A stretch of 64,000 bases of DNA from Rhyzopertha dominica (lineage: Eukaryota; Arthropoda; Insecta; Coleoptera; Bostrichidae): the NCBI GenBank assembly GCA_025024175.1, contig QCXZ01000041.1, positions 39,675,786-39,739,785 of the forward strand. The letters are read 5' to 3'. The notes below the pieces were generated by a model. That model was not told the origin of the DNA, searched no databases, and was given only the letters and a program-made list of their open reading frames with translations. The translations under genes and the position numbers were made by a program. Below, in pieces: positions 12,750 through 25,597 of the stretch; position 1 is the stretch's first letter, and each line of letters begins with the position of its first letter.

Positions 12750-13960
12750 TACGCTAAGCTTTCGGAGGTGTTTGCCTCCTTCTTCAGGGCTTAAAATCTT
12801 TTATTTACTTTATATACAAAACCACATATAACACTTACTTCTAGTGATGGATTATTTAAGGGGGCTTAACAGGATCACAGAAACCGACCACAGAGTAACA
12901 GAAAACCAACAAATTAATTCTAACATTAAAGAAAAATACATTTAAAAATAATAAGATAATTATGCCAAATTGACAAAACATACAAATAGTAGGTATAACT
13001 TGATCAATTCTGATGACATGAAGCATGCAAGTAGGTACAAATGACGGTGATTATGAAACACGAAAATTTTTCTTAAATCACTTCTTTTATTTATGCTATT
13101 TGTCTGTTTATTAATGTGTACCATTTCCAGAAAGAGTCGTTCTTTTTTCAAATTTATTTCTTTATCTAAAGATGTGGGATATTCAAAATTGAATTTATGG
13201 TCAAAATCGAAATAATGATTAAAAATTACCGATGTTGTTATTTTTTCATTTATAACGTCTCTTTTGTGTTCTTTTGGTCTATTATTCAAATGTCTACAAG
13301 TCTGTCCAACTGACAAACATTGCATTTAATCATACCAATAATGTTTGTAAGATCTCCAATTTTAGTTTTTGATTTTAATTTTGAAAATAAATTCCCAACT
13401 TTAATCAAAGGGTAATAACTTACTCGAACATTTCAAAACTTTACTAGTAATTTATTTAATTTATTACTAAGACCTTCAATATAAGGAATGGTACAAAATT
13501 TGGAAAATTTAGTTTTAGAAACTACTTCGTCAGTCACTCCAACAGCAGAGCCCTCATGTTTCGTTACATTTAAATCAGACACTATTATCGAAGACACTTT
13601 ACTACCCATTGTTAATAGTGAAAACTATATTATTAAAAATGAAACTTATGATTTCTAAAAGCATATCTAGTGTCAAATTAAAATGTTCCTTTATTATATT
13701 CCATTTTTGTGTTATGACTTTTATGCAAAAATCTAAAGGAATATTTGTAAAAAAAAATATATTTAAGCTGACTAAACAATATCCATCTGGAAGGCAGTAT
13801 TTATTATATTTTATTGAAAATTCAAAGGAGTCCTTGATATTATAGTCCAAAGTTAATATTTCTAAAACTAAAATTGATAACCCTTGTGTCGGTGCATCTA
13901 CAGAAGATGTTAGGTCGAAAAGGTAAGTTAGGTTTATGTACTTTTGGAAGAGCATAATGT
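12750..13960 (-). mobile_element. Penelope-like retroelement relic (family C)
   Basis: Reading on the minus strand, about 13958-13602 resembles the front part of a Penelope-type reverse transcriptase (SSVDAPTQGLSILVLEIL). The segment 13325-12960 resembles the GIY-YIG endonuclease end, with CLSVGQTCRHLNNRPKEHKR and, later, LFLEMVHINKQTNSINKRSD. Stops and frameshifts lie between them. Downstream on the same strand (12800-12745) is a hairpin GGAGG-CAAACA-CCTCC preceded by CTGAAGA and followed by GAAAGC, in the place where Penelope-like elements carry hammerhead-type motifs. Confidence 0.65.
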
Positions 13961-14011
13961 TTTGGTATTACACCATTGAAACTTATAAATCTTTTACTAA
14001 GTATTGCCAGA

Positions 14012-14090
14012 TTATAGCAGGGTTTGAACCCGGGACGTTTTGAACACTAGCCAAACACTCTAACCACTGAGCTATCAAAGCTCTGTTCAA
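14012..14090 (-). repeat. tRNA-derived sequence, probable SINE head
   Basis: The minus strand contains a perfect A box (TAGCTCAGTGG) followed about 35 nt later by a B-box-like GGTTCAAACCC. The D arm and T arm look like a tRNA, but the seven bases before position 8 do not pair with those after the T arm and the anticodon loop cannot be set cleanly. It is therefore more likely a SINE head or tRNA pseudogene than a working tRNA. It sits between two transposon relics. Confidence 0.45.
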
Positions 14091-14094
14091 AATT

Positions 14095-14425
14095 AATATG
14101 TGCCTGGCCAACTTATTTGTCGAAAATCTTTTACATTTCAAAATTTTTTTGAGCTCAGGGCATAAATATATAGGTCTGAAGTTGTTAAATCAGGAGAATG
14201 GGGCGTGTGCTCAGCCAATTCAAAGCCAATTCTTTGGCCAGTTTTCACCAATTCGTTTGCGTAATTTAGTTCGCAACTCATCATAGTATAATCCGGTGAC
14301 AGTTCTACATTGTTCCAAGAAATTTAACAGAATTATCCGATCTTCATCCCCAAAAACTGAAGCAAGAATCATGCCAGCCGCCATTGCACACTGAACTTTA
14401 TGAGTGGTGCTCATCTTTGACATTC
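14095..14425 (-). pseudogene. mariner transposase relic
   Basis: The minus strand from 14423 reads HKVQCAMAAGMILAS, then IILLNFLEQCRTVTGLYYDE and LRTKLRKRI, then a stop, then FRPIYLCPELKKF. This order matches the mariner catalytic region from the segment before the second aspartate to the SDF-LFP-LKK block. The aspartate-bearing segment between them is missing and stops interrupt the frame, so it is inactive. Confidence 0.6.
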
Positions 14426-15164
14426 CGCAACTTACTTTTTATTAGTAGTAACATTTCCCCCATAACAGCAAAAGTTTGCCCAGTAATCCTTTTAAAAATG
14501 AATACTTAATAACTGACCGAAGCTCGTCTTTATAAAAATTTAGCTTTTTCTCAGACAAAACTATTCAAAAATTCACATTTTTGTCACAATTGAACTTTTG
14601 GATGCCAGACTTTGACAGCTTGTTTATAAAACATCATAGTTGTTGCCATAACAACCAAATTAACTTTTGTTTACTGGAAAGTGTCCAGACCAACTAGATA
14701 TCAATATGCTCTCGTACAATACATTGCAGGGTGTAAATTTCGCCGTTTTGCACCTATGTAAGTTTCTAGAATTTTTAAACAATTTAATTTTGAGAATTTA
14801 TTGCCTATCTCTAACGATTTAAGGTCAACTAAATAATTTAAGCATTGTTTTTATATTAACGAGTGATGGTATGAAATAGCGGCCAAAATAATACAAAGGT
14901 GCCATTTTTAACTAACTTAACATTTTTAAGCTTGAACTAGTTTTTGACGAAGATGCATATTTTTAAAGAGTGGACCGACTATGTTAGTATATTAGGTGGC
15001 AATTTTCGCCACCAGGAACGTTCTTGCATTGTTTTATTATATCTCAAAGGGATCAGGCAGCGTTTGAATGAATGAAATCTCCCAGAAGGCTTGACTTTTA
15101 TCTGACCTTTCCAGCAATTGTCGTTATATTTCAACCAGTTCACAAAAACCTTGACAAATTAAAT

Positions 15165-15310
15165 ACCTAAACCATCCCCATGAATCACTCTATCTATTGG
15201 TGAAAACCGCATGAAAATCAGTTCAGTATAGTTTTTGAGTTTATCGCGAATATACAGACAGACAGACATACGCAGCGTAGGACTTTGTTTTACAATATGC
15301 AGTGATGCAG
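15165..15310 (+). repeat. LINE/SINE 3'-tail fragment
   Basis: The segment GGTGAAAACCGCATGAAAA, then CAGTATAGTTTTTGAGTTTA, TCGCGAATATACAGACAGAC is a very common dispersed tail in insect genomes, usually attributed to RTE-type LINEs and SINEs that share their 3' ends. Only the tail is present, with no coding part. Confidence 0.5.
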
Positions 15311-17590
15311 TATTAATATGGGTTCCTATTTATGGATATTATGTTGATCAACGCGAATTTGTACGAGTATTTGTACCTATTTGTATTATTTTAATAAAAC
15401 CGAGATAATTAAAAAAATATTTAAAAATTATGTCGATGTGTACGAAAACTATTGACTATTTCGCATTTTTTCAAACTAAAATGCAATTTTTGATATGAAG
15501 TTTGTTATTAAAAGACAGTTGCCCTCTGAATCGGTATACAGCAGGTCATTTTACATAAAAAATGCCTTATATCACGAGTAGAGAGGTTCCATATTGCAAA
15601 ATGTTTCGACTAATTAAAATCGGCTAAAACATTTCCACTGTTAAAGCAGTAAGGTAATGAATTTAAAAAAATACCAAAAGATACCATTAGCAATTGTAAA
15701 TAATGAATGAAATTGAAATACTAGTTTTTTTTAATATTCAATTCAATAATATATTCAAAGAAGACACAAAATAGAGGTTACTTATTAAATAATTTGACAA
15801 ACCGCAAGCAGTTGTTTGAAAACATAAGTAATGCTTGTAGGTTTTCTATTCATTTCAGCTAACTTTACAAGCAAATTCATTACATTGTGTGAATAATTGT
15901 AAAATGTAAAATATTTACAAGATCTAAGTGCTTTTAATCTTACTCGTGATCCTATTTTCTAAGGCATTATCGAACATTGATACATTGTGAAGGAAGAATA
16001 CAAAAGAACAAGTCGCGTAATTTCAAGAATACAACAAAGGTTTATAGGCATTTGTAATTTTGGTAGTTAGATTTGAGTCTTTTTTAAATCTGAGTAAAAC
16101 CAAATTTAACGCTTGAAAAATTATTCAGAGGAGACTTGACATAAGAAACGTGAATATCACGAAGTGCAGTTAGGTTCATTTCGAGATCAAATATGGTTGG
16201 GTGAAGGCTGTCTAATATTTCATTTTAATTGACTATTGAATTTTACTTTTCGTCTTTATGTTTCTTCAACCATTTCTATTACGCAAGAAAATTGTAATTT
16301 TGGATAGGTCAGTAATCAGCTGCTTTTCAGTAAAAGTTTGACAACTTTTTAATGTAAATAAACATTTTATATACATTTTATTGCGATTACATAAATATAT
16401 TGAAAATTGTCCTTATAGCTAAGTATACCATTGCAAATGTCATTCACAGCTATAACACTTAATGTCCCAACTTTGAATTTGTTATTGTATTATTGTGTCT
16501 GTTACACATATTACAACTATTTCATATCGAATACTACTGTAAGCAACAATCACGTAGCAAAGTTTTGTATAAATATAGCAGTGACGGAAGGTAGCAAACA
16601 GGAAGAAAGCCACACAATTTTTACTTATGAAAATCCCAGAAAATTTCGCAATATTGCACAAATGTGTTAGTCAACAATATCCAGCCTTAATAAAGCCTTC
16701 AACAAATGCGCTGTTCAATAGCATTACGTTCAGGTAGTAATGCTCTACGACTACAACTAAATATATACTTTCTCATTAATAAAATACTTATAGTTCAGAC
16801 GTTATAGCAAAAAAAACAAAATGTGTTTCTATTAATCGGTTCGTTGAAAGGTTAGAATTAATAGAGAACAAAATAATACTCCAACTCTCCTTTTGGAACC
16901 TACTGATTAAGCAACTGATAGGTACACTTTTTATGTTTTTCTAAATATCTCGGAAAATATCAGTTTTACCAAAAAAATTTGTCTGATCAATTTTGTTTCG
17001 TTTAAAATTGTCTATTAAACGTTAATTAACAACGTCTTCGACCAATAGTTTTATAGATAGAACAACAAAATGAAGCTTTTGAAAAAATCACAGAGAAGTA
17101 TGTACGTGGTATATAACCGCCGGCACTTTCATTCAACCTCACAACATTGTGCTTTGATGAAAAATACCAAATCAAATACGCAGGCATATTGAGAATGCAG
17201 CACAAATAAACTTCTAAAGGATGAACTGCGACACAACAGCACTTTACCGGATGGAAAAAAGCTAAACACGTAAAGGTATTGAAAAACGATGAGAACCTCC
17301 GAATAATTCTCGCATCATTTCTTTACTCAAATTCGCATTCTGTTCACCTCGATTTTGCAGCCCAAAAGTTCAAAATGGAATGTCAATCATTTGGATTCTA
17401 AGAATTGGAGTTAGCGGCAAACAACTAACCGCTTGCTACTGCTGATCACTACACGTATAACTATGAAACTCATTATAAGAGCTATTTGCGAGGTACACAA
17501 TGATTTGTGGTCAAGGGGTTATCGATGTTACTTATAAAGTAGTGACAGACACCCCAATTGTTCGAACCAAACACATAGGGAGACGGATTC
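15310..17590. other. gene-free stretch
   Basis: AT-rich DNA. A frame at 16431-16670 has no recognisable motif, no splice context and ordinary AT-driven composition, so I do not call it a gene. The part at 17080-17600 is less AT-biased but has no open frame. Confidence 0.4.
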
Positions 17591-17623
17591 AGATAAAATT
17601 TGTTGGGCTCCCTGCACTATTTT

Positions 17624-18675
17624 CTATTTTCTGCTAGAGGGTTGCAGTTTCGACATTGTTGTATTCAAGTTCAGCTGCACCGTCCCCTTTTTTGTATCGT
17701 CTTTTGTTTTAACGCCATAGCCAACTTTTGGAAAATGTAACATTTCTCCAGCTCTCAATTTCTCGCTTGGGTATGTAGATACAAAAAAACCTGTAGAGAC
17801 ATTTTTTATAGATATTATTATTTTGAATCCAGTGGCGTACCCGGTAATTTTTAGGAGGTCACATTTTTGAGATATAACATAAACTTGCATCTTTTTTAAT
17901 GGAAACTATAGTTGTCTTTGCTATGGTTGAAAAGGCCTATTTTTTCTGATTAAAAAATGTATACATTGATAGGTTTATTTTTACTAATTTTGGAATTATT
18001 CAATTTTTTAAATAATTTAATCATATTTTACGTATACATCCAGGAGGCTATGGAATAAAAAAACATACGACATTATTTATATTATCCTTTAAAAATAATA
18101 TATGCATATTTGAATACATACATAAGACTACTAAGAGCGCTCATGCATTTTTTATCGATAATCTAGGAGGCCATGTAAATAATGAAAATGATTGTTCATT
18201 TGTAGATAAGTACCTATGCATTGTTTATCATCAAATATTTACATCCATATTGACGAAAAACGTAAAATCTCATTCAATTACTACAAAAATTGGAATAATA
18301 CCAAAATTAGTAAAAATAAACCTATACATTTTCTTAATTAGAAAAAAATAGTTCTTTTCAACCATAGCAAAGTCAACTATGGTTTCCATTTAAAAAAATG
18401 CAAGTTTGTGTTATATTTCAAAGATGTGACCGCCTAAAAAAATTCTGAAAATTCTGAGTACCTACCTAGATAAAAATATCTATAAAAAATGTTTCTACAG
18501 TTTTTTTTGTGTCTACATAGCCAATCGAAATATTGAGAACGGAAGAAATGTTACATTTTTCAAAAGTTGGCTATGGCTTTGAAACAAAAGACGATACAAA
18601 AATGGCGATGGTACAGCTCATCTCACAACGAAAAAGTAATACAGTTATGTCGAAACCGCAACGCTCTAACATTAA
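17624..18675. mobile_element. long palindromic element (two inverted arms)
   Basis: The left arm (about 17624-18012) is the reverse complement of the right arm (about 18289-18675), separated by about 280 bp. On the minus strand the left arm reads ATGCAAGTTTATGTTATATC and the right arm reads ATGCAAGTTTGTGTTATATT. Both arms also carry ACATTTCTTCC/ACATTTCTCC and GTTGGCTATGG blocks. The block GAGATATAACATAAA near 17867 also occurs in the subterminal repeat of the 58.45-62.2 kb element, so this is probably a non-autonomous derivative of that family. Confidence 0.65.
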
Positions 18676-19185
18676 TAGTTACCGAGATTCCCTACAATTA
18701 CAGCGAAAATGGGACACCCTGTACATAAGAAGGGGTAGTTTCGAAAACCTAATCAGTTCTAATCGAATTTTCGAACGAATCACTGCGTATTTAACAAGAT
18801 GTGGCAAAGTGACTTTATTGGTCAAGTGAAACACTTAAAATCCGGAATGTGATCGAAGTCATGTGCAAGAGGATGAACCGCGTATACCAAGAAAGGAAAA
18901 CGCAACCTGTGAGAGTGAATTGATTTTGAATTCCAAAAACAACCATGTGTCGATTGGTGAAATTTGGACCCCAACAAAAAAAATTCGATTGGAAAAGAGA
19001 GCGTGAAAAAATAGAAGACCGAATTCGAATTTTATGGTAAAATGTGCCTACAGTTAGCTTGTTGTACAGAAATATAATCGAGAAGAACATTATGTCATGC
19101 TGTGGAAAATAAGTAAAATATTTAAAAAAATATTAGATTCGCGTTTGTTAAGTGAAATATTTAATAAAAAGTGACGTGATAACAA

Positions 19186-19927
19186 GGTGGCGATGTTTTT
19201 ATCTACGAAAAATCAAACAATATCGCAAGAAAATAGACAAACATTTAATTTAGACGAGACTTGGTTTGATAGGCATAAAACTGTCCAAATGGGATGGACT
19301 GACGATCCTATGAAATGGTAAAAAGGTAAAAGAATTTGTGCTTAATGCGTTACACCTAGGGAGTAAAAATTAAAAAAAAAATGCTAGCGCCTACTATCAT
19401 TTTCACATGACTGCCGAAGTTTTTGAGAAGTGGTTTACAGAAAACTTAATTAATTAATTGTGTTTGACAATGCCAGTTACCATTTGTACTAGAACTAGTT
19501 GATAGGCAGTAAAGGAAAGCAAAGTTCAAGAATTCTTAATTATAATTAGTTAAATTTTGAAGACCATTATACAAAGAAGCAATNATTGGAAGTTGTTCGA
19601 TCAAAAACGCATGAAAAAAATAAAAAAATCGATCAGATGGCGTCTGAGTGCGATTTAATTGTTCTGCGCTTACCGCCTTATCATTGTATTTTTAACTCTA
19701 TCGAAATGGATTGGGGTCAATTCAAGGTAAAATTAAGAAGAAGAAACACCGGGAGAAAATTTAGCGATGAAACATTGACTATGATTAGGGAGACACTCAA
19801 TTTAATAACTGCGGAAAAGATCTGTACAGCACGTAATAAAGATAAATATTGGAGAAATATTGTTAAAGACCTAACGATACACCTAAAATATGATAGTGAC
19901 AGTGAGATTTATACTAATAGTGGTTGA
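19186..19927 (+). pseudogene. Tc1/IS630-type DDE transposase relic
   Basis: Reading pieces in different frames, the plus strand gives NLDETWFDRH near 19245 (first catalytic aspartate), FHMTAEVFEKWFTEN near 19400-19440, and RLPPYHCIFNSIEMDW within the long final frame 19586-19927 (the proline-rich block and final glutamate). The order matches insect DDE_3-type transposases. Several stops and frameshifts and one ambiguous base at 19584 break it. The N-terminal DNA-binding part is not recognisable. Confidence 0.65.
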
Positions 19928-19929
19928 GT

Positions 19930-21700
19930 GAAGCTTCTATTCTTCCACGACGATCGCAGAGATTCTACTTATACGCGACTCTGCTGTTTGAAGTCCGGTC
20001 CACTTGAAATATTTATTTTTGGTCAGTGTAGTTGACAATATCGATGTCTATTACCAGATTATTGCGAGGCCTGCTGTGAAATTTCTGCATAAGTCGGTTT
20101 CGTAGATCTTTTCCGACAACTTTAACTGCATCATAAGTTATTTCAGACTATTTGCTGTAAATGTCTTAAAAGCTGTACTGCCAATCGCAGTTGCAAAAGG
20201 GTGGCACTGTACCACTCCTATTTAAATTATCAATGAGAAACCTGCTGCAATACTGATAACAATATTGACATTGAACAGGAAGTCAATGAATTAATAGACA
20301 TCGACGTTGACGTAGAATTTTTTCTGGTCCAAAACCCTTCTTATTTTATCAAGCTGTACCAAATAAAGTAATAAGACAATAGTTTCTCGAGGATACTTTA
20401 AAACTGAGAAACGTGCAAACAATAAATAATAACATTCTACAAGCTTATGAGCAATACATTAAATCGCCGTTAATATTGATTAATTTCCGTTAATGGCATT
20501 TTGCATCCATAATATTTGATAGCAATAGATAAGTCAATATTTACATATAATTGGCATAACTCGGTATTATAACACAGTGACCGACAAATAACTTGCCACG
20601 CCTTGGATTTTGAATTACGGATGGTATTTTCCCTGTTGTTTCCTTATAGGAATAATATATACAAATCGTTCTATGAATGAAATAGTGTTCAGAAGGCATC
20701 GAATATTTGCAATTATTTCCTGTTTATAAAGTTTATTTCAATAAATTTAGGTTTTATACTGAATAACCGAATTCCAGCTAAACAGTTTGAATTCAAAGCG
20801 TAGGCTAGATATCAGTATATTATCTAATCCTCCTTCCGGTCTACACCTGAATGTAGAAATTATGTCATAAATAATATGTTGATCTCTAAGGAGAACCGCG
20901 AAAACTACGCATGAATAAAGGCTTAGTTATTATTTATGCAGAGATCGCTAACATTATTTCCTGCAATACAAATAAATTTTTACTAATTGTAGCAATAATT
21001 TTGTTATTATAATAAGAGAAATAGCACTAGCAGCAATTCCAATAAATAAAAACGCCTCCGTCAAAGAGAACACCTGTGCAAGAAAAGAAGATTGCCGAAC
21101 ATTATGTGATTTTTAAATATGGTAATTTTCATTCTTACACGAGCCGACTAGACAGCACAGCAGGTTAAAAAGTTAATAAAATGTGCAATATCAGTTGGAA
21201 TGTAATAATTACTAGTTTAACGTTCCGAACTAATATGAAATGAAATTACCAATAAAGTCCAGTACAATGACTTGATTATAATTAAAATCTTTATTTGCAT
21301 ATTCTATTATTTATTTAAATATATTTAAATGCCATTTTATGCACCATATTGTATAATGATCTAATACGGGTTTTAGTTTTTTAGTAAAAAAATATGAAAT
21401 CATTGACTATTCACTGTTATAAAGATTATAAAATTGCTATCTCTTAAAAGTTCTAACTTAATTTTTCCGATTGTTTGAGAATTTTGCTTGCACCCCTAAA
21501 TTGATAAAAAAAAACAGAAAAACGCAGCCGGGTATAAAATAATATGTCTTGCTAAGACACAAAGGAAAATCTACTAAGTACAGTGCCTGTAGTTTCTTAA
21601 AAACCGTAAAAAGTGTATTTCTTTAAATAACTTAAAAATTGCCAATTCGAACTATTATTATAAAAACGGTACACCAAATGAAGGGCATAATAGCTATTTA
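19930..21700. other. gene-free stretch
   Basis: AT-rich sequence without supported exons or repeat boundaries. Confidence 0.45.
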
Positions 21701-21706
21701 TGTACC

Positions 21707-21808
21707 AAGGGCATTATGTAGATTATAATGCAGGAAGGCGAAAGACCCTCGCCTTTGGCCCGAGGGATATATATTTCGCCTGATGGACATTATAATCTAA
21801 TAAAGCCC
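21707..21808. mobile_element. short MITE with GC-rich internal hairpin
   Basis: The ends GGGCATTATGTAGATTATAATG and CATTATAATCTAATAAAGCCC are imperfect inverted repeats of about 21 bp around a roughly 60-bp core. The core contains a hairpin CCCTCG-CCTTTGGCC-CGAGGG that is far more GC-rich than the surroundings. No coding capacity is present. Confidence 0.55.
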
Positions 21809-22327
21809 GTGGTGCATACAATGCTTTATTTTCTACTTAATAGATATTTTTTATCAATTTAGCATCAAATAAAATTAGGTTTTGTATTTGTCATTATCTA
21901 GTGACCTATGAATTGTGAAATTGAAATTGACATTTATGTAACTGTCAAGCATTCTGAGTGTGAATGAAATTTATTTTTCGCATTTCTGGAAAATCCATAT
22001 GAAATTTGACATACAATATTTGCGCTTTAAACCATCGAAATGTAAACGTAAGAAAATAGAAATTAAATAAATTATAAGTTTATAATGATCAAATGAGCGG
22101 GTATTATTAGCGGCCATTATAGGAAGGCGTTGTTATGGATATGTTTACTTATTTCATCTCCAAGATCGATAACAATTAAGTAAAAAAAAATTTAGGTATC
22201 ATATTTTTATTTTTATTTCCGAAATGTTATTGATATTGTAATAACCATTTTTTTTATAAAGTTTCGTACTCATATCTTTTAGTATGGTTAATATAGTGAC
22301 ACTAAAACTTCATGAGGAAAATACATA

Positions 22328-23690
22328 TACAGAGTGTCGATAAAACACCTAATGTGTAAAATTTATAATAAATTTCGAGAAAAAAACTCTGAAACAGGTA
22401 ACTTAAGGTTTAAGAGGAGATTTATTTTGATACGATTAAAAAAGACTACATTGACATAGATATGACGTCATTAGTTTTTTTTATTGTATATTTATATGTA
22501 TTTTTTGGCACCCTATAGAATTCAACATCATGTAGCATAAAAAAACAATCAAAATAGGCACAACATGAGCATAAACATGAAGTTCACAAATAAAATTAAC
22601 TTTAAACCTTGGTCTCCATATTTAATGAATTGACAAGGTTTAAAACCAGCAAAAAATCATTTTGTATACTCAAGTAAAAATTGTAGCTTATTTACAAATT
22701 GACATTGCCGAAGTCACTCATAGACACTTTGGACACTGCTTTAGGAGGTAGTAACCGCATTTCAGCTGAAATACGAGCTTCTAATTCTTGCAATGTGTGT
22801 GGACGGTCTACGCAAACTTTATTTTTTAAATAACCTCAGAAAATAAATCTAAATGAGTCAAGTGATCAACGTCATTAGCAACGTATCACTACACCAAAAT
22901 ATATCGGTGCACCATCTTGCTCCGACAAAATATATTTGGATATATCTCAGCAATGCATCACTAGTGTAGTTATCCATAACCAAATAACATTGTCACTGGC
23001 AATGTCGTATTTTTAAAAAGTGCTTTTAATGGCAATGTTGTATTTTTACTAAGCCGGCTGTTGCTAACCTTAGTATTACTGCAGATTGGCCTAAGCACTT
23101 GTACAACATCAACAATTCCAAAAATTTGTAAAAACGCTATCAATACAAGAGCCAAAATGTTGCCTTCTGTAGATTCCAGCATCTGTAGATTCTGAATTCT
23201 TTCAGTTTCACTGGAATTTACTGATGAACTTTTTGTCTATTGATAATTTTAGATATTCAAGTGCTTACTGCACTCGGAAGGAACATTAAATAGATTTCAT
23301 CAGGTTTTACCTACTTTACTTCATGGACAATTTTTTGAGGTGTCATATGGATCGATTAGGTGTGTCAAATTCTAAATTGACTGATCACTCTTTGAACATT
23401 TGCTCGCCTACTTCTCTGTGTAATTTTGTGAACGACATTTTATGCACGTGGTAAATAATCATTTTTTGCAATTGAGCCCGTTTGGATGGTGTAATGCCAA
23501 ATGCCAAATGACATAATGGTTGAATTCGAACATTCGATGAGTAATGACGTCATGTCTTCGACACAGTAACAGAATGCTGTTTCAATTATTTTTAAATAAA
23601 TCTCTTTTTAAATCTTGAGTTACTGGTCTCAGCGTTACCTTATTTTGAATTTTACGAGTTACTTTATAGACACAGTGTTCCGTTAAAAAA
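22328..23690. mobile_element. degenerate DNA transposon with long inverted ends
   Basis: The left end (about 22328-22450) and the reverse complement of the right end (about 23560-23690) share ACAGWGTGTC, AAAACTC-GAAAC-GGTAACT, TTTAAGAGGAGATTTATTT and similar blocks, giving diverged inverted repeats of over 100 bp. Inside, one minus-strand frame (23182-22970) is open but resembles nothing I know. A second, poorer copy lies at 8.9-9.6 kb. Confidence 0.5.
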
Positions 23691-23699
23691 GGAGGTAAT

Positions 23700-24815
23700 C
23701 GCGTATTTCCAGAACTTACAACTGTAAGTCAGCTAGCTTTGATAATAATTTTAGATTGTGGTATTAAAAAATCTTAAACCCTTTTATATAAAAAAGTTTT
23801 CCATATTTTTTATGACTATGGAAGAAATACTTTCACATGGTCTACCCTGGGTATTATTTTCTTAGCTCAGTGTAAATATTGAACCTCTCATAAATTCTGT
23901 ACGACTAACCCATAGGACTTTAATTAGTTTTTTTCTGACAGTTTCGCCAGTTATTAACTGGTTTAGGCAAAATGAGAATTGTAAATTTGATATCTAACGA
24001 GATGATAAAAAGTTTCATTTGCAACTGGTCATCCTCCAACTTACATAAATTTGTGATTTTTTTTAACTTTATCTTTATTTTTTTAGCTAGTTATTATAAT
24101 TTACTCGCAAACTGTTTATTAAGCCTTTATTGCACTCCCTAAACTACAATGTTCTTGATTTTCACCCATAAACTATAAGAATGATAAAAATAGAGATTAA
24201 AAATTAAAAAATATGTAGTTTTAGCAGGAAAACAACGAATTTGTTGCAAAAAGACGAGCAAAACGATGAAAATTAATGAAACAATTATTTGGTATGAAAA
24301 AAACATTTCCTTGAAGCCTCTTTTAATCACTGGAATTTTTTGGTATTTTTAATTTTATTTATAATAGACAAATGCGTTTTTTTTTTAGAATCGAACTGTT
24401 TTTCGTTCAAACTTTGAACACGTCTGAAGGATGGCAAGTCCAAATATTTTATAGAGAAATTTATGCCCTACATTTTTAATCCTTTGCATTTTACTCATGT
24501 ATGTAGTCGGTTCCTCATCGTTATAAAAAACTGTTACACGATACGATTTTTTTTTAGAAATTTTGCAGTGATATTTATATTCTAAACAAATTTCTGAACA
24601 CGCATTTTTGAGATCATTCCCCACCGATATCACTAATTTTCATCCTTCCACTTGTTATTGGAATTCAGGCTCACAAATTAATTTTACTCTTTAAGATATA
24701 TAGCAACATAAAATCGAATAAGTTGCGATTAACAAAGCTTCGTTATAAATGACAGGTGATTATTTTGAGAAATTCCTAATACAGATACCGTAAACCTAAA
24801 ATTTATAGAGCATCG
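23700..24815. other. gene-free stretch
   Basis: The block CCTTTATTGCACTCCCT near 24124 recurs near 32338 inside the gene B intron, with partial similarity for about 70 bp, so both belong to a dispersed repeat. No exon is supported. Confidence 0.45.
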
Positions 24816-24819
24816 TCAT

Positions 24820-25550
24820 GGCCCCGGGCCCAATCTAAACATGCGTGCTGTATTTAGAATAAAATAATAGCGGACCATCCGAAATCGCGAGCATTCCAAG
24901 AATTTAAATTGCTACATACGTGGAAAAACATTTACCAATCTCCGAGGTACATCGACGGCGGCTCCGTGCAATCGCGCATGAAGACGGAGCGCAGCCGGAA
25001 TTTTAAAATAAAAAAGGCCCGAGAGAAGACGTACCCCTGTTTTGGAAGGAGCCCTGACCAGACACAATTATATTTTTTTGTCCGAAATGTTTTTTTTTGT
25101 TTTTGTCGAGTTGGTTGACCTAACCGGCTCCACCAGCCAGCTCGTCCTAAAGTCTTAAATGTTGTAGTGGTCAGTTAAATAATCTGTGACCGTACCGCGA
25201 CCTCCACATAAAAAGGCACACTCGAAATAGAATGGTCCTTTGTCGACGGATTCTAAGCAAGTTCAAGGAGGGCAGACCTCTTTAAAATAACAAAAATCCC
25301 ATTAATACATCGCGCAAACATGTGTGCAACCAGGAATTGCCAATCCCAAGGACGGAAACACTCCGCGACTATGTAACGTTAATTATCTAACTGATTAATA
25401 CGTAATACCAGACGAATCTTGTTCAAACACCCAGGTGTTTATCACTAAATGTGCAAAGGACGAAGGCGGCCTCGCATTTGATACCGAAAAAGGTACGACA
25501 TCCCAACTTTTGAGGATCCCTGGTGTGAAAACCCGCTGTCTTTTGCAATA
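24820..25550 (+). promoter_or_regulatory. upstream region of JHAMT-like gene B
   Basis: This stretch is clearly richer in G and C than the surrounding DNA, especially 24820-25060. It contains a TATA-like CATAAAAAGG near 25206, which would give a leader of some 300 nt. A frame at 24909-25118 is open but lacks an ATG start and a family match, so I leave it uncalled. Functional promoter status is inferred from position only. Confidence 0.3.
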
Positions 25551-25597
25551 TAAACATGACAAAAGATGAGCAAAAACAGTTTTTCGCAAATAGCAAA

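Noticed and set aside
16431..16670. 79-residue frame in intergenic DNA
   Set aside because: Compatible with chance in AT-rich sequence; no motif, signal or splice context.
24909..25118. Open plus-strand frame upstream of gene B
   Set aside because: No ATG at the start, no family motif and no splice partner found.
25556..25597. 14-residue N-terminal extension of JHAMT-like gene B from an upstream in-frame ATG
   Set aside because: The second ATG gives the same exon length as gene A and aligns with the family start; the extension has no counterpart. It could still be used as an alternative start.
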